Below, piece by piece: positions 26,011-33,437 of a stretch of DNA of 64,000 bases. A model generated the notes under the pieces. The model was not told the DNA's origin. It made no database searches and was given only the letters and a program-made list of their open reading frames with translations. The stretch lies in the NCBI GenBank assembly GCA_963757125.1, contig CAVWQP010000009.1:1550001-1614000 (forward strand), written 5' to 3'. Positions within the stretch are counted from its first letter, which is position 1. Each line of letters opens with the position of its first letter. The DNA is from CAVVSD01 sp963757125 (lineage in GTDB: Bacteria; Actinomycetota; Thermoleophilia; Solirubrobacterales; Solirubrobacteraceae). A program made the translations under genes and the position numbers.

Positions 26011-26265
26011 CGTCGCCCTCGTCGAGCGTGACCCAGGCGACCGGCCGGGTGGCGAGCTCGCTCTCGCGCCACGCCGCCAGCAGGTGGACTTGCCGAAGCC
26101 GGCCGGACAGGCGACGAGGCTCAGGCGCTGGTCGCGGCCGGAGCGCAGGCGAGCGAACAGCGGTTCGCGCGCGACGATCTGCGACGGGACCGTCGGCGGG
26201 TGGAGCTTCGTGACGAGGAGGATCGGGGCGTCGGGTCGGTTCGTGCCCTCGTCGACGGTCGCCAC
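26010..26265 (-). pseudogene. LuxR/MalT-type regulator, N-terminal fragment
   Basis: The first 60 codons (GTG at 26265) read DAPILLVTKLHPPTVPSQIVAREPLFARL and then CPAGFGKST, the Walker A region that opens MalT-like LuxR ATPases. After one missing base near 26088 the next frame continues LLAAWRESELATRPVAWVTLDEGDDD, again typical. It then joins directly to MBL-fold sequence at about 26010. The remaining 700 or so residues of such a regulator, including the C-terminal HTH, are absent. This is a deletion remnant, not a working regulator. Confidence 0.75.
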
Positions 26266-26320
26266 GGGGCCGATTCTCACGGATCCGCGGGCGGCTGGCT
26301 CGTGCATGATTGGTCCAGCC

Positions 26321-27332
26321 ATGCCAGGCGAGGAACCATCCGTCACCCTGCGCCGCCTCATCGACGGCCACAAGGTCACGCAGGCGATCCGAGTCGCGGT
26401 GGAGCTCGGCCTGCCCGACCGCATCGCCGCCGGCACACGTGACCCGGATGAGCTCGCCGCGGCCAGCGGCGCACATCCGCCCTCGCTCCGACGCCTGCTG
26501 CACGCGCTCGAGGCCATCGGGATCGTGACCTCCGACGATGAGGGCCGCGTCGGCCTGACGCCGGTCGGGGAGGGCCTGCGCTCCGACGCGGCGGAGCCGT
26601 TGGCCGGCTGGGCGCGCTTCTGCGGCTCCGACGACACCGCCCGCACGTGGGGCGAGCTGCTGCACAGCGTCCGTACCGGCGAGAGCGCCTACCAGCACGT
26701 CCACGGCATGGACGCGTGGGAGTACCGGGCGACGCACCCGGAGTCGGCGGCGGTCTTCGACGCGGCGATGACCGACCTGTCGCGCCGCACGAACCGGTCG
26801 GTGCTCGAGGCGTACGACTTCTCGCGCTTCGGCACGGTGGTCGATGTCGGCGGCGGCCGCGGCGCACTCCTGGCCGCGCTCCTCGCGGCGCACCCGCACC
26901 AGCACGGCGTGCTCTTCGACCTCCCGCATGTCGTCGCGACCGCGCCGCCGGCGGACGACGATCGCCTGCGCATCGTGGGAGGCAGCTTCTTCGACGGCGT
27001 GCCCGGCGGGGGCGATGCCTACCTGCTGCGGGCGATCCTCCACGACTGGCCCGACGACGACTGCGTCCGGATCCTCGACGCGTGCCGCGCGGCGATGGGC
27101 GACGCGGCGACGCTCCTGATCATCGAGCGGGACCTGGCCGACGGCCTGCAGGAGGCGGCGCTGAGCGATCTGAACATGCTCGTCGGTCCGGGCGGGCAGC
27201 GAGCGGACGCGGGCCGAGTACGCGTCGCTGCTCGCGAGTGCCGGCCTGCGTCTCGTCGAGTCCTGGCCCAGCGCGCGCGGGCTGCACGTGTTCGAGGCGA
27301 CGGTGGTCAACGGGGCGGACGACCCCCGCTAG
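26321..27332 (+). pseudogene. O-methyltransferase family 2, C-terminal frameshift
   Basis: The gene encodes a SAM-dependent O-methyltransferase of the plant COMT/hydroxyindole type. It has an N-terminal winged-helix dimerisation domain (DGHKVTQAIRVAVELGLPDRI, PPSLRRLLHALEAIGI) and a catalytic domain with VVDVGGGRGALLAALL, HGVLFDLPHVV and LLRAILHDWPDDDCVRILD, including the histidine catalytic motif. One extra base near 27201 shifts the last 45 or so codons. The restored frame reads ERTRAEYASLLASAGLRLVESW and ends at TAG 27330-27332. Without correction the last SAM-fold strands are lost. It overlaps the convergent MmcQ gene by 26 bp. It is a sequencing error or recent pseudogene. Confidence 0.85.
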
Positions 27333-28059
27333 CCCAGAGCTCCGCGGTCAGTCGCTCGGCTGCGGCGTCGTGCGTCCGCTGCAGGTTGCGTCCGCCGCGC
27401 GCGAAGGTCGCCACCACCGCCGAGGGCGCCTCGTCCTCGCGCAGCGGGCGGTCCAGCCACGTCGCCGGCCTGACATGGCGCAGCCCCACGGTCAGTGGCT
27501 CGTCTGAGGCGGTGGTGCAGGGCCCGGCGATCCGCCCGAGGTGGAACAGCCCGTCCGACGAGCGTGTCCACACGAAGGTCCCGTCGGGCAGCGCCGCAAA
27601 ACGCTCGACGGCGCGGTCCGCGACGTCGCCGATGCCGACGAGGTCGTGGGCGAGGCCGACGTCGGCGCCCGCCCCCGGCGCGAGATCGGGTTGCCTGGCG
27701 CGCATCGGCGCGCGGTAGATCGGCTGGTGGTCCACGTCGTCGAGCAGCCGCTTCGGCGCCCTGGCCCGCCACGCGTCGGCGAGCAGCTCGCCGAGCTCCT
27801 CGCGATCGACCGCGCTGAGCCTGACGAGGACCGACGCGTGCCCGTCGTAGTGCGCGACCGTGAAGAACTTCTCCGGGTCCGAGCGGACGAGCATCTCCTT
27901 CTCGCCGAGGTCGGCGACCCAGATCACGAGGACGTCGTCCTCGCGCGACCGGGCGAACAGCTTGTCCTTCACGCGGAACCCGGGCGTCCCGTACGAGGGG
28001 CGCTCGGTCGTCTCGGGGAGCGCGAGGGCGAGCTCGCGTGCGTCGTCGAGCGTCGCCAC
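27307..28059 (-). CDS. MmcQ/YjbR domain fused to a PUA/EVE-like C-terminal domain
   Basis: This 250-residue protein begins with a complete MmcQ/YjbR (DUF419) domain, about residues 1-120: LPETTERPSYGTPGFRVKDKLFA, VIWVADLGEKEMLV and FFTVAHYDGHASVLVRL. The second domain (about 130-245) has DGTFVWTRSSDGLFHLGRI followed by VGLRHVRPATWLDRPL and FARGGRNLQRTHD. This recalls the beta-barrel PUA/EVE-like module found at the N-terminus of some restriction-type proteins. That assignment is tentative. The GTG lies two nt after the SDR stop, so the two are co-transcribed. Function is unknown; MmcQ domains are thought to bind DNA or small ligands. Confidence 0.7.
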   Translation of the reverse strand: MATLDDARELALALPETTERPSYGTPGFRVKDKLFARSREDDVLVIWVADLGEKEMLVRSDPEKFFTVAHYDGHASVLVRLSAVDREELGELLADAWRARAPKRLLDDVDHQPIYRAPMRARQPDLAPGAGADVGLAHDLVGIGDVADRAVERFAALPDGTFVWTRSSDGLFHLGRIAGPCTTASDEPLTVGLRHVRPATWLDRPLREDEAPSAVVATFARGGRNLQRTHDAAAERLTAELWASGGRPPR

Positions 28060-28061
28060 GG

Positions 28062-28808
28062 CTACATCCGCAGGAACGACGCCCCGTTGACGTCGAGCAC
28101 CGACCCGCTCGCCATCGTCGCCTCGGGCGAGGCCAGGAAGACGACCGCCGCCGCGATCTCCTCGGGCGCGGCGACCCGGCCGAGCGGGCTCTCGGCACGG
28201 CGCCGGACGCCTCCCTCGCCGGCCAGCGCCTCCTCCGCCATCTCCGTCTCGACGAAGCCGGGCGCGACCGAGGTCACGGAGATCCCGCGAGGTCCGAGGG
28301 CGCGTGCCAGCGACTGGCCGAGGGAGACGATCCCTGCCTTGCTCGCGCCGTAGGCGGGGTGATTGGGCTCGCCGCGGAACGCGCCGCGCGAGGACACCAT
28401 CACGATCCGGCCGCCGTCGGGCATGTGGCGCAACGCGCACCAGGTCACGTTGGCCGCGCCCGTGAGGTTCACGTCGAGCGTGCGTCGCCAGGCGTCCTGC
28501 CACTCCTCGTAGCTCGTCTCCGCGATCGGGTGGGCCTCGAACACGCCCGCGTTGTTCACGAGGACGTCGATGCCGCCCAGCGCCTCCGCCGCGTCGTCGA
28601 CCATCCGCCGCACGGCCTCGGGATCGGCGAGATCGGCGCCCACGGCCACGTGGCCGGAGCCCGCGAGGCCGTCGCGGACGGCTTCGGCCTGCGTGGAACG
28701 GCGCCCGTAGTGCACGGCGACGCGGTCGCCGCGGTCCGCGAACGCGGCGGCGACGGCCGCACCGATCCCGCGCGAACCGCCGGTGACGAGCACCGCCCTG
28801 GAGGTCAT
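28062..28808 (-). CDS. short-chain dehydrogenase/reductase (FabG-like)
   Basis: This 248-residue classical SDR has the cofactor motif TGGSRGIGAAV, NNAG at about residue 90, the catalytic serine in IVMVSSRGAF and YGASK (Tyr-x-x-x-Lys). The C-terminus reads ASGSVLDVNGASFLRM. An arginine-rich HYGRR after beta 2 suggests NADPH. It oxidises or reduces a keto/hydroxy group of unknown substrate. A TACCAT hexamer six nt before the ATG suggests a leaderless promoter. It is the first gene of an operon with the MmcQ fusion. Confidence 0.92.
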   Translation of the reverse strand: MTSRAVLVTGGSRGIGAAVAAAFADRGDRVAVHYGRRSTQAEAVRDGLAGSGHVAVGADLADPEAVRRMVDDAAEALGGIDVLVNNAGVFEAHPIAETSYEEWQDAWRRTLDVNLTGAANVTWCALRHMPDGGRIVMVSSRGAFRGEPNHPAYGASKAGIVSLGQSLARALGPRGISVTSVAPGFVETEMAEEALAGEGGVRRRAESPLGRVAAPEEIAAAVVFLASPEATMASGSVLDVNGASFLRM

Positions 28809-28814
28809 CCCGCG

Positions 28815-28820
28815 ATGGTA
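28815..28820 (-). promoter_or_regulatory. probable -10 element for the SDR gene, leaderless
   Basis: TACCAT on the minus strand lies 6 nt before the ATG at 28806-28808. Confidence 0.45.
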
Positions 28821-29015
28821 GGACCGAGATCGCTAGCCTTCGAGGTCCGGCGGATTGCCCACTCGGCCACGAGCGCCGTCGTGCGCTCACCCGGACAGCG
28901 CGCCGCCCGCGAGGGTGGCGGCCAGTTGACGGGGGTCGGGAGTGTCACGCCGCCCAGGCATGAACACTCAAGTCCTGGGACGTAGTAGTTCAGTGGTGAT
29001 CGAGTCCGGCCGTGG
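28821..29015. other. intergenic region without a gene
   Basis: Nearly 340 bp separate the divergent SDR and DUF2294 genes. The left part has no frame with coding character. A stretch near 28979-29012 faintly resembles tRNA arms but does not fold as a tRNA. A perfect hairpin follows, then a 110-nt leader to the next gene. Confidence 0.5.
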
Positions 29016-29034
29016 AGCCCCGCATTGCGGGGCT
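29016..29034. terminator. perfect 8-bp hairpin AGCCCCGC-ATT-GCGGGGCT
   Basis: The stem is followed by TTTCG, giving a weak T-tract on the plus strand. No gene ends just upstream, so it may be a leader hairpin or attenuator for the DUF2294 gene, or the end of an unrecognised small RNA. Confidence 0.5.
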
Positions 29035-29147
29035 TTCGCGGTTCTGGGGGCGCAGCGATAGCCTGACCGGGACCGCTCGTTCTGTTCTGCAGGTTCCTCC
29101 TCGGTTCGCGCGACCTTCCTCGAGAGGGACCCGATCGGACGCGAGTC

Positions 29148-29510
29148 ATGACGGAGATCCAGCAGTCTCCCCCGACGCACCACGCGGCGTCGTTGGAGAT
29201 CTCCAACGAGATGGTGCAGCTCTACAAGCAGCTGTTCGGTCGCGGCCCGGAGCGCGCGCGGACGTACTTCGCCGGCCCGGACATCGTCGTCTGCAGTCTC
29301 GAGAAGACCCTGACCCCCGCCGAGCGCACCATGGCCGACATGGGCGAGCACCAACGGCTGCGCGAGACCCGTCTGTTCTTCCAGCACGCCCGCGAGGGCG
29401 ACTTCCGCGCGGCCGTCCAGCGGATCACCGGGCGGCGCGTGCGCGGCTTCCTCAGTGGCACCGACACCATCGAGGACCTCTCCTGCGAGGTGTTCTACCT
29501 CGAGCCGTAG
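29148..29510 (+). CDS. DUF2294 / MpsC-like protein
   Basis: This 120-residue cytoplasmic protein matches the DUF2294 family, also called Na+-translocating membrane-potential system MpsC domain. Recognisable parts are SLEISNEMVQLYKQLFGRGPERARTYF, IVVCSLEKTLTPAERTMAD, RLFFQHAREGDFRAAVQRITGRRVRGFLSG and the C-terminal VFYLEP. Family role is poorly defined. The membrane partners seen in firmicutes are absent here. A long leader with a strong hairpin precedes the gene, suggesting post-initiation control. Confidence 0.8.
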   Translation: MTEIQQSPPTHHAASLEISNEMVQLYKQLFGRGPERARTYFAGPDIVVCSLEKTLTPAERTMADMGEHQRLRETRLFFQHAREGDFRAAVQRITGRRVRGFLSGTDTIEDLSCEVFYLEP

Positions 29511-29518
29511 CCGTCCGC

Positions 29519-29818
29519 TCAGGCTGCGTTGGCCGCCTTCTCGAGCCCGGCCTGGACGTCCGCGGGCGTCATCGCAGGGGCCATCTCGATCGACGCGTTG
29601 ACGCCCATGAAGAACGGCTCCGCGACCGCCGGGATGTCCGACACGTCCTTCAGGTCGAACACGATGAAGCCCGTCCGCTTGCCGTCCTGGGCCGTGAAGT
29701 AGACGGCCTCCGGCTGCAGGTCGCGCATCACGCCCTCCATGATCTGCGCGAACGATCCGTCCTTGATGGCCCGGTTGGCGGACTCGACCTCCATCTGCAC
29801 CCGCATCAGCATCCGCAT
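29519..29818 (-). CDS. small DUF3303-like protein (99 aa)
   Basis: This small protein begins MRMLMRVQMEVESANRAIKDGSF and continues MRDLQPEAVYFTAQDGKRTGFIVFDLKDVSDIPAVAEPFF. This is a ferredoxin-like alpha/beta fold of the kind found in DUF3303/GYD-type proteins. No catalytic residues are evident. AGGAG lies before the ATG. It is convergent with the DUF2294 gene and divergent from the MBL hydrolase gene. Function is unknown. Confidence 0.65.
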   Translation of the reverse strand: MRMLMRVQMEVESANRAIKDGSFAQIMEGVMRDLQPEAVYFTAQDGKRTGFIVFDLKDVSDIPAVAEPFFMGVNASIEMAPAMTPADVQAGLEKAANAA

Positions 29819-29874
29819 GCTGTCTCCTTCTGGAGTGGGCTGGCGCCTCGCGACGACCCTAACCGACCCGCGAG

Positions 29875-29880
29875 TAGCCT
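29875..29880 (+). promoter_or_regulatory. probable -10 element for the MBL hydrolase gene, leaderless
   Basis: TAGCCT lies 7 nt before the ATG at 29888. Confidence 0.45.
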
Positions 29881-29887
29881 GGCGGCC

Positions 29888-30559
29888 ATGCCCGTGCCCG
29901 TCGTCGTGAACCGCCTGAAGTTCGTCAACTCGTGGCTCGTCCGGGAGGACGACGGCCTGACGCTCATCGACGCGAACATCCCCGGCACCGCCGGTCGCAT
30001 CGTCGCCAAGGCGCAGCAGCTGGGCGCGCCGATCACGCGCATCGTGCTGACGCACGCGCACCCCGATCACGTCGGGTCCCTGGACAAGCTCCACGAGCAG
30101 CTGCCGCACGCCGAGGTGCTCATCAGCGAGCGCGACGCCCGCCCCCTCAACGGCGACGGGAGCCTCGACCCGCACGAGCCGAAGGGCCGCAAGCTGCAGG
30201 CCCTGAAGATCAAGACGCGCCCGACCCGGCACCTCACAGCGGGCGAGCGGATCGGAAGCCTCGAGGTCATCCCCTCGCCGGGCCACACACCGGGCCACGT
30301 CGCGTTCCTCGACACCCGCGACCGCACCCTCTACTGCGGCGACGTCTTCTCCACGTACTTCCGGATGGCGACCACCGCCGAGCCCAAGCTCCCGACGCCG
30401 CTGCCGTCGCTTGCCACCTGGCACTACCCGACGGAGATCGCCAGCGCCCGTGCGATGCGCGCCCTCGACCCGGCGCGCCTGGCGCCGGGTCACGGGCGTG
30501 TCGTGGAGGCGCCGGGGGCGGCGATGGACGCCGCCCTCGCACGCGTCTCCGAGTCCTAG
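29888..30559 (+). CDS. MBL-fold metallohydrolase
   Basis: This 223-residue zinc hydrolase has the complete metal signature THAHPDHVGSL, the second histidine motif SPGHTPGHVAFL, the bridging aspartate in LYCGDVFS and the last histidine in LAPGHGRVV. It resembles the glyoxalase II/lactonase-like stand-alone group. The likely reaction is hydrolysis of a thioester, lactone or phosphoester; the substrate is unknown. It is intact, unlike the decayed MBL gene at 25.3-26.0 kb. Its stop shares CTAG with the convergent gdpD. Confidence 0.88.
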   Translation: MPVPVVVNRLKFVNSWLVREDDGLTLIDANIPGTAGRIVAKAQQLGAPITRIVLTHAHPDHVGSLDKLHEQLPHAEVLISERDARPLNGDGSLDPHEPKGRKLQALKIKTRPTRHLTAGERIGSLEVIPSPGHTPGHVAFLDTRDRTLYCGDVFSTYFRMATTAEPKLPTPLPSLATWHYPTEIASARAMRALDPARLAPGHGRVVEAPGAAMDAALARVSES

Positions 30560-31686
30560 GAGGAGGCCTCCCACTCGGCCCGGGCGGCGACCGCCGTGTC
30601 CGGGTTGTCGGAGAAGACGCCGTCGACGCCGAGGTCGAAGAACGCCTTGTACTCCGAGAACGCGTCGCCGTACGCGTTCGGGTCCGCCGAGGAGCGCAGC
30701 GACGGCGGCAGGAACTGGTTCTCGTTGCGGAACGTGTACGGGACGACCTTCAGACCCGCAGCGTGCGCGTCGGCGACGAAGGTCGTCGGCGCCTTCCACT
30801 CGCCGGCCGCGTCGGTCGGGATGATGTAGGTCTTCGACGGCCCGACCCAGTCGGCGAACGTCGCCAGCCCCTTGAGCCCCTCGGGCGTCGCCAGGTCGGC
30901 GAACGTGCTCGTGCCGCCCGCGGCCTGCACGTCACCCGGGACGATGGTCGGCGAGTCCAGGAGCGCGACGAGCGGGACGTCGATCTCGTCGTTGAGCTCC
31001 TTGAGGTTCGCCGTCTCGAAGGACTGCACGACCACCGGCGAGTCGGCCTTGTCCAGGCCGTTGTCGCGCAGCGCCTTGACGAGCTTGGGCTCGATCGCGA
31101 GGCCCTCGGCCTTGAAGTAGGACGAGTGCTTGACCTCGGGCACGATGCCGACGGTCCGCCCGAGCTCCTTCGACAGCTTCGCGCGGAGGTCGATGACCTC
31201 CTGGAACGTCGGGATCTCGTAGCGACCGTCGTAGATCGTGTTGCGCTGGCGGACGTCGGGCAGGCGCTCCTTCGCGCGCAGCGTCTTGAGCTCGGCGAGC
31301 GTGAAGTCGTCGGTGAACCAGCCGGTGTAGGAGATGCCGTCGATGACCTTCGTCGTCTTGCGGTCGGCGAACTCGGGGTGGTCGGCGACGTTCGTCGTCC
31401 CACCGATCTCCGGCTCGTGCCGCACGACGAGGTGCCCGTCCTTCGTGGACACGAGATCGGGCTCGATGAAGTCGGCGCCCATCCGGGCACCGAGCTCGTA
31501 GGACGCGAGCGTGTGCTCGGGGCGGTAGCCCGCGGCACCGCGATGGCCGAAGACGATGGGGGAGGCCTTCGCGGGCGACCCGGCGTCCGCATGGGCGGAC
31601 GCGGTGATCATGAGCAGCGCCACCGTGAGCAGCGCGAGCAGGGCGCCGGCGAGGGGAATGCCGGCGCGACGGGGAGGAGCATGCAT
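30556..31686 (-). CDS. glpQ: secreted glycerophosphodiester phosphodiesterase
   Basis: This 376-residue exported enzyme has a signal peptide (hydrophobic core LAGALLALLTVALLMITASAHA). The mature enzyme carries the GDPD signature IVFGHRGAAGYRPEHTLASY, the metal-binding acids in GADFIEPDLVSTKDGHLVVRHE, and GIVPEVKHSSYF. The long insertion and length are typical of the periplasmic GlpQ type. It cleaves glycerophosphodiesters from phospholipid or teichoic-acid-like turnover to glycerol 3-phosphate. Its stop overlaps that of the MBL gene in CTAG. No transport genes for the product are adjacent. Confidence 0.93.
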   Translation of the reverse strand: MHAPPRRAGIPLAGALLALLTVALLMITASAHADAGSPAKASPIVFGHRGAAGYRPEHTLASYELGARMGADFIEPDLVSTKDGHLVVRHEPEIGGTTNVADHPEFADRKTTKVIDGISYTGWFTDDFTLAELKTLRAKERLPDVRQRNTIYDGRYEIPTFQEVIDLRAKLSKELGRTVGIVPEVKHSSYFKAEGLAIEPKLVKALRDNGLDKADSPVVVQSFETANLKELNDEIDVPLVALLDSPTIVPGDVQAAGGTSTFADLATPEGLKGLATFADWVGPSKTYIIPTDAAGEWKAPTTFVADAHAAGLKVVPYTFRNENQFLPPSLRSSADPNAYGDAFSEYKAFFDLGVDGVFSDNPDTAVAARAEWEASS

Positions 31687-31732
31687 AGCGAGGAGTGCAC
31701 TACCCCTCCGCCTCGCGAGGGTGAACGTCCGG

Positions 31733-32572
31733 CTAACCGGCGGCGCCGGCGACGACGCGCGGCAGCTCCTCGCTGCGCGCCGAGCGACCGAGGGCCGTGG
31801 ACACCGCGTCGGCGGTGGCCAGCAGCGACGGGAGGATCTCCTCCCGGAGCTTGGACAGCGGGACGCGCGACGCAGCCGCGGAGACGTTCAGCGCGGCGAC
31901 CGTGCGGCGCTCGCCGTCCTGGATCGGCGCGGCGACCGAGCGCAGTCCGAGCTCGAGCTCCTGGTCGACGAGCGCCCAGCCCTGCGCGCGCACCTCGTCG
32001 ATGGCGGCACGAAGCTCCCTGGGCTCCACGACCGTCCGCTCGGTGAGCGATTCGAGCGGCATCGTGCCGAGAAACGCGTCGAGCTCGTCGGTGTCGAGCG
32101 CCGCGAGCAGCACGCGGCCCATCGACGTCGCGTGGGCGGGCAGCCGCGTCCCGACACCGAGCGTGATGGACATGATCCGGCGCGTGGGGACACGCGCGAC
32201 GTAGACAACGTCGGGAAGGTCGAGCGTCGCCGCCGAGCACGACTCGCCGGTCTGCTCGACGAGGTCCTCCATGAGCGGCTGGGCGATCTCCCAGAGGTTC
32301 AGCGAGGAGAGGTAGGACCAGCCGAGCGCGAGGACGCGCGGCGTGAGGGAGAACCGCCGTCCGTCGGACCGCACGTGACCCAGGCGCTCGAGCGTGAGCA
32401 GGATCCTGCGCGCCGTGGCGCGGGTCGTTCCAGCCAGCCGGGCGACCTCGCTGAGGGTGGGTGCGGGGTTCTCCCGGGAGAACACCTGAAGCACCGCCAG
32501 ACCCCGTTCCAGCGACTGCACCGACTGCGTCTCGCGCGCTCCCTCCCGGCGCGCGGGCGTGTCTTCTCTCAC
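31733..32572 (-). CDS. IclR family regulator (PcaR/PcaU-like)
   Basis: This 279-residue regulator has an N-terminal winged HTH (about 15-80: QSVQSLERGLAVLQVFS, TLSEVARLAGTTRATARRILLTLERLGHV) and the IclR effector domain. The latter reads LPDVVYVARVPTRRIMSITLGVGTRLPAHATSMGRVLLAAL, closely recalling beta-ketoadipate regulators such as PcaR and PcaU. It should sense an aromatic-pathway intermediate, perhaps 3-oxoadipate. It is divergent from the CoA-transferase operon, and its likely operators lie at 32604-32620 and 35371-35387. GTG at 32572 lies eight nt after TAGAGT, so the transcript may be leaderless. Confidence 0.92.
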   Translation of the reverse strand: MREDTPARREGARETQSVQSLERGLAVLQVFSRENPAPTLSEVARLAGTTRATARRILLTLERLGHVRSDGRRFSLTPRVLALGWSYLSSLNLWEIAQPLMEDLVEQTGESCSAATLDLPDVVYVARVPTRRIMSITLGVGTRLPAHATSMGRVLLAALDTDELDAFLGTMPLESLTERTVVEPRELRAAIDEVRAQGWALVDQELELGLRSVAAPIQDGERRTVAALNVSAAASRVPLSKLREEILPSLLATADAVSTALGRSARSEELPRVVAGAAG

Positions 32573-32580
32573 AAACCCGG

Positions 32581-32590
32581 ACTCTATATG
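32581..32590. promoter_or_regulatory. overlapping divergent -10 elements, iclR / CoA-transferase operon
   Basis: ACTCTATATG contains TATATG on the plus strand (32585-32590), 10 nt before the ATG at 32601. On the minus strand it contains TAGAGT, 8 nt before the iclR GTG. The two promoters overlap, so only one polymerase can occupy the site. Confidence 0.5.
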
Positions 32591-32600
32591 GTGGGCGCAC

Positions 32601-33437
32601 ATGCGTGCGCGCAGCGAACACCACATGTCCCTCCCCGATGCGATCGCCGCCAACGTCAACGACGGCGACACCATCGCGCTCGAGGGCTTCACCCATCTCA
32701 TCCCCTTCGCGGCGGGTCACGAGATCATCCGCCAGGGCCGCAAGGACCTCACGCTCGTCCGCATGACGCCGGACCTCATCTACGACCAGCTGATCGGGAT
32801 GGGATGCGCGAGGAAGCTCGTCTTCTCGTACGGCGGCAACCCCGGCGTGGGCTCCCTGCACCGGTTCCGCGACGCCGTCGAGCACGAGTGGCCGGCGCCC
32901 CTGGAGATCATCGAGCACTCCCATGCCGGGCTCGCCAACGCGTATGTCGCGGGCGCCGCCGGGCTGCCGTTCGCGGTGCTGCGCGGCTACATCGGCACGG
33001 ACCTCGCGGAGCTCAACCCGGAGGTCAGCCAGGTCGAGTGCCCGTTCACCGGCGAGCAGCTCTCCGCCGTGAAGGCGCTTGACCTCGACGTCGCCGTCAT
33101 CCACGCGCAGCAGGCCGACGTGCAGGGCAACGTCATGCTCTGGGGCCTGTCGGGCGTGCAGAAGGAGGCGGTGCTCGCTGCCAAGCGCGCGGTCGTGACC
33201 GTCGAGGAGGTCGTCGACGAGCTCGAGCCGCGCCCGCACGCGACGGTGCTGCCCCATTGGGTGGTCAACGCGGTCTGCACGGTGCCGGGAGGCGCGCATC
33301 CGTCCTACGCCCACGGGTACTCCACCCGTGACAACGGCTTCTACGCCGCCTGGGACGAGATCGCACGCGACCGGGACGGCTTCCTGGCCTGGATGGAGGA
33401 GAACGTGGTGAACGCGTCGGAGGGAGTGACGGCCTAG
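32601..33437 (+). CDS. pcaI: 3-oxoadipate CoA-transferase, subunit A (GctA-like)
   Basis: This 278-residue CoA-transferase alpha subunit has SLPDAIAANVNDGDTIALEGFTHLIPFAAGHEIIRQG, LVRMTPDLIYDQLIGMG, FSYGGNPGVGSL and AVIHAQQADVQGNV. With subunit B it moves CoA from succinyl-CoA to 3-oxoadipate, judged from the pathway around it. The sequence is of the glutaconate-type transferase group common in actinobacteria. ATG at 32601 or 32625 could be the start; the putative operator lies between them. The stop TAG is followed at once by the ATG of subunit B. Confidence 0.88.
   Translation: MRARSEHHMSLPDAIAANVNDGDTIALEGFTHLIPFAAGHEIIRQGRKDLTLVRMTPDLIYDQLIGMGCARKLVFSYGGNPGVGSLHRFRDAVEHEWPAPLEIIEHSHAGLANAYVAGAAGLPFAVLRGYIGTDLAELNPEVSQVECPFTGEQLSAVKALDLDVAVIHAQQADVQGNVMLWGLSGVQKEAVLAAKRAVVTVEEVVDELEPRPHATVLPHWVVNAVCTVPGGAHPSYAHGYSTRDNGFYAAWDEIARDRDGFLAWMEENVVNASEGVTA
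32604..32620 (+). promoter_or_regulatory. probable IclR operator (imperfect copy)
   Basis: CGTGCGC-GCA-GCGAACA matches the perfect repeat at 35371-35387 in 14 of 17 positions, with the right half identical. It lies just downstream of the TATATG -10 hexamer, where a bound repressor would block transcription. Confidence 0.5.

Noticed and set aside
26153..26172. GCGAAC...GTTCGC inverted repeat resembling the IclR operator halves
   Set aside because: The halves are in outward order, the spacing differs, and it lies in the coding part of the LuxR fragment, away from any promoter.
28979..29012. tRNA-like sequence (GACGTAGTAGTTCAGTGGT followed by ATCGAGTCC)
   Set aside because: It resembles a D-arm and T-arm, but there is no anticodon arm, the acceptor ends do not pair and the spacing is too short for a tRNA. 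It may be chance or a very decayed remnant.
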